From: Streptococcus suis
GTDB lineage: Bacteria; Bacillota; Bacilli; Lactobacillales; Streptococcaceae
Direction: 5' to 3'
Assembly: GCF_002964575.1 (NCBI RefSeq)
Contig: NZ_POQQ01000026.1
Coordinates: 1 to 64,000 of the forward strand
DNA: 64,000 nucleotides
Shown piece after piece: positions 63,224 through 64,000 of this stretch. The notes beneath the pieces are model-generated. The model was given only the letters and a program-made list of their open reading frames with translations. It ran no database searches and was not told the DNA's origin. The number at the start of each line of letters is the position of its first letter. Positions within the stretch are counted from its first letter, which is position 1. A program made the position numbers and the translations under genes.

Positions 63224-63879
63224 TTATTCAATTTTCTTTCTTCTAGTAAATCTTGCAACTTCTCTTCGGAAAAATGCTCAATTGGGCCGGGTTCAATATC
63301 AAGAATCGAAGTTTCCGCCGTGTATTTCAATAAATTCTTTATCTTAATTCCATATTGTTTAGCATAAAAGACAGCTCGCTCACTGTCATGAAATAATATC
63401 AATAAGTGGGTGTAGGTGTCAGACAAACTGGCCCTTGCACTCGTTTTAGCCCCAGTCGCAAATGCGATTGTCTTCCCTACAGATTCTACTGTTTTTACAG
63501 AAACATTTCCCAAAAGACGGCTCAAGCCTGCTCCTAGTGTCTGTTCTTCTAGGCAGATAAACTCAATTTCGCTTATAGGAATGGACACAGCTTTTCTTCG
63601 AAATATTCCCCGATAGAGAACAAAGTGATTCTCTGTCAGTTCAAATGCTTTTAATCCAAAAAAGAGGCGCTGAATAGAAACGATAAAAACCAGATGTAAA
63701 GACAAGGTTGGAATGCCAAAGATCAGTAAAAACAAAATCCCACCGAGGGTCATTGTCGCTACATCTTCTCCCCATAAACTGATAAATAAATCAACCGTTA
63801 CATAAGACAATGGCAAGCCAAAAAACAAACTCAGACCCAAGGCCAACAAAGATTTCCATCTGCTATAACGAACAATCAT
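63220..63879 (-). CDS. Membrane protein with a PH-like C-terminal domain, function unknown
   Basis: This protein of about 219 residues has two N-terminal membrane helices (residues about 10-32 and 42-70) followed by a cytoplasmic region of beta character ([23 protein letters not shown]), resembling bacterial PH-domain membrane proteins. No catalytic motif is seen. It is coupled to uvrB by a four-base overlap. The ATG at 63879 has AAAGGA upstream. Confidence 0.65.
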   Translation of the reverse strand: MIVRYSRWKSLLALGLSLFFGLPLSYVTVDLFISLWGEDVATMTLGGILFLLIFGIPTLSLHLVFIVSIQRLFFGLKAFELTENHFVLYRGIFRRKAVSIPISEIEFICLEEQTLGAGLSRLLGNVSVKTVESVGKTIAFATGAKTSARASLSDTYTHLLILFHDSERAVFYAKQYGIKIKNLLKYTAETSILDIEPGPIEHFSEEKLQDLLEERKLNK

Positions 63880-63924
63880 ACCCATTCCTTTCACTATTCT
63901 ATTTTACCACAAGTCCGCTTGAAC

Positions 63925-64000
63925 TTACTCAAAATCAATATCTTCAATTTTAATATAAATAGATTGAGTACGTCCTGTATGTGCAATTTTCAAGGGAGAA
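63925..64000 (-). CDS. C-terminal fragment of an unidentified gene running off the window
   Basis: A minus-strand open frame enters from the right edge and stops with TAA at 63925-63927; the visible 24 residues end QSIYIKIEDIDFE. It is 45 bases before the next gene. Too little is visible to name it, and it could be chance, although the acidic ending looks like a natural C-terminus. Confidence 0.45.
   Translation of the reverse strand, partial: SPLKIAHTGRTQSIYIKIEDIDFE

Noticed and set aside
1..64000. CRISPR arrays, tRNA or rRNA genes, insertion sequences, integrases
   Set aside because: I saw no repeat-spacer series, no tRNA-like cloverleaf, and no transposase or integrase motif on either strand.

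Overview
This window reads as a Firmicute chromosome, most likely Streptococcus. The evidence is a moderately AT-rich composition, streptococcal UvrB, and a huge YSIRK-type surface metalloprotease with an N-terminally placed LPXTG motif, which is a streptococcal IgA1-protease/Zmp hallmark. Species cannot be fixed from sequence alone. A comparable cob-pdu-eut block is known from S. sanguinis. Every protein gene is on the minus strand, so transcription runs from high to low coordinates. The one clear plus-strand transcript is a riboswitch RNA at about 22.5-22.85 kb.

Layout in transcription order. (1) 64.0-53.4 kb, housekeeping and surface genes: a partial gene, a small membrane protein, uvrB, the 2195-residue M26-type protease, a GNAT acetyltransferase and a Nudix hydrolase. 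(2) 53.4-22.86 kb, a near-continuous run from eutP to a flavin reductase. It encodes what looks like complete anaerobic adenosylcobalamin synthesis: hemALBCD, cobA-hemD and precorrin-2 dehydrogenase, cbiK and the cbi ring enzymes, cbiMNQO cobalt uptake, cbiAPB, aminopropanol and lower-loop assembly (pduX, cobD, cobU, cobS, cobT, cobC), and two PduO-type adenosyltransferases. No dimethylbenzimidazole synthase is seen. (3) 22.86-19.7 kb, the control region: a cobalamin-riboswitch RNA resembling EutX/Rli55, eutG, eutS and the ANTAR regulator eutV. (4) 19.7-0.15 kb, one large microcompartment operon: eutABC, shell genes (eutL, a eutK-like gene, two near-identical eutM, eutN), eutE, a EutT-like gene, pduL, eutH and eutQ, then pduB, the diol dehydratase genes pduCDE, reactivase pduGH, a PduO C-terminal-like protein, pduF and ackA.

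How it fits together. Ethanolamine (via EutH) and a diol or glycerol (via PduF) would be split by two AdoCbl-dependent enzymes sharing one set of shell proteins, with EutE, EutG, PduL and AckA handling the aldehydes. The long cob operon supplies the cofactor.

The most interesting part is regulation. Five ANTAR-type dual hairpins, all ten loops of the form C-AANGNN-G, lie in the leaders of eutG, eutA, eutP-cob and cbiA and in the riboswitch RNA. Each of the four mRNA copies overlaps an intrinsic terminator. EutV therefore appears to control cobalamin synthesis as well as ethanolamine use. EutV itself has lost the phospho-acceptor aspartate (Ser54) and one acidic-pocket residue (Lys10), and no EutW kinase gene is present. 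Control may therefore rest on sequestration by the B12-sensing RNA instead of phosphorylation.
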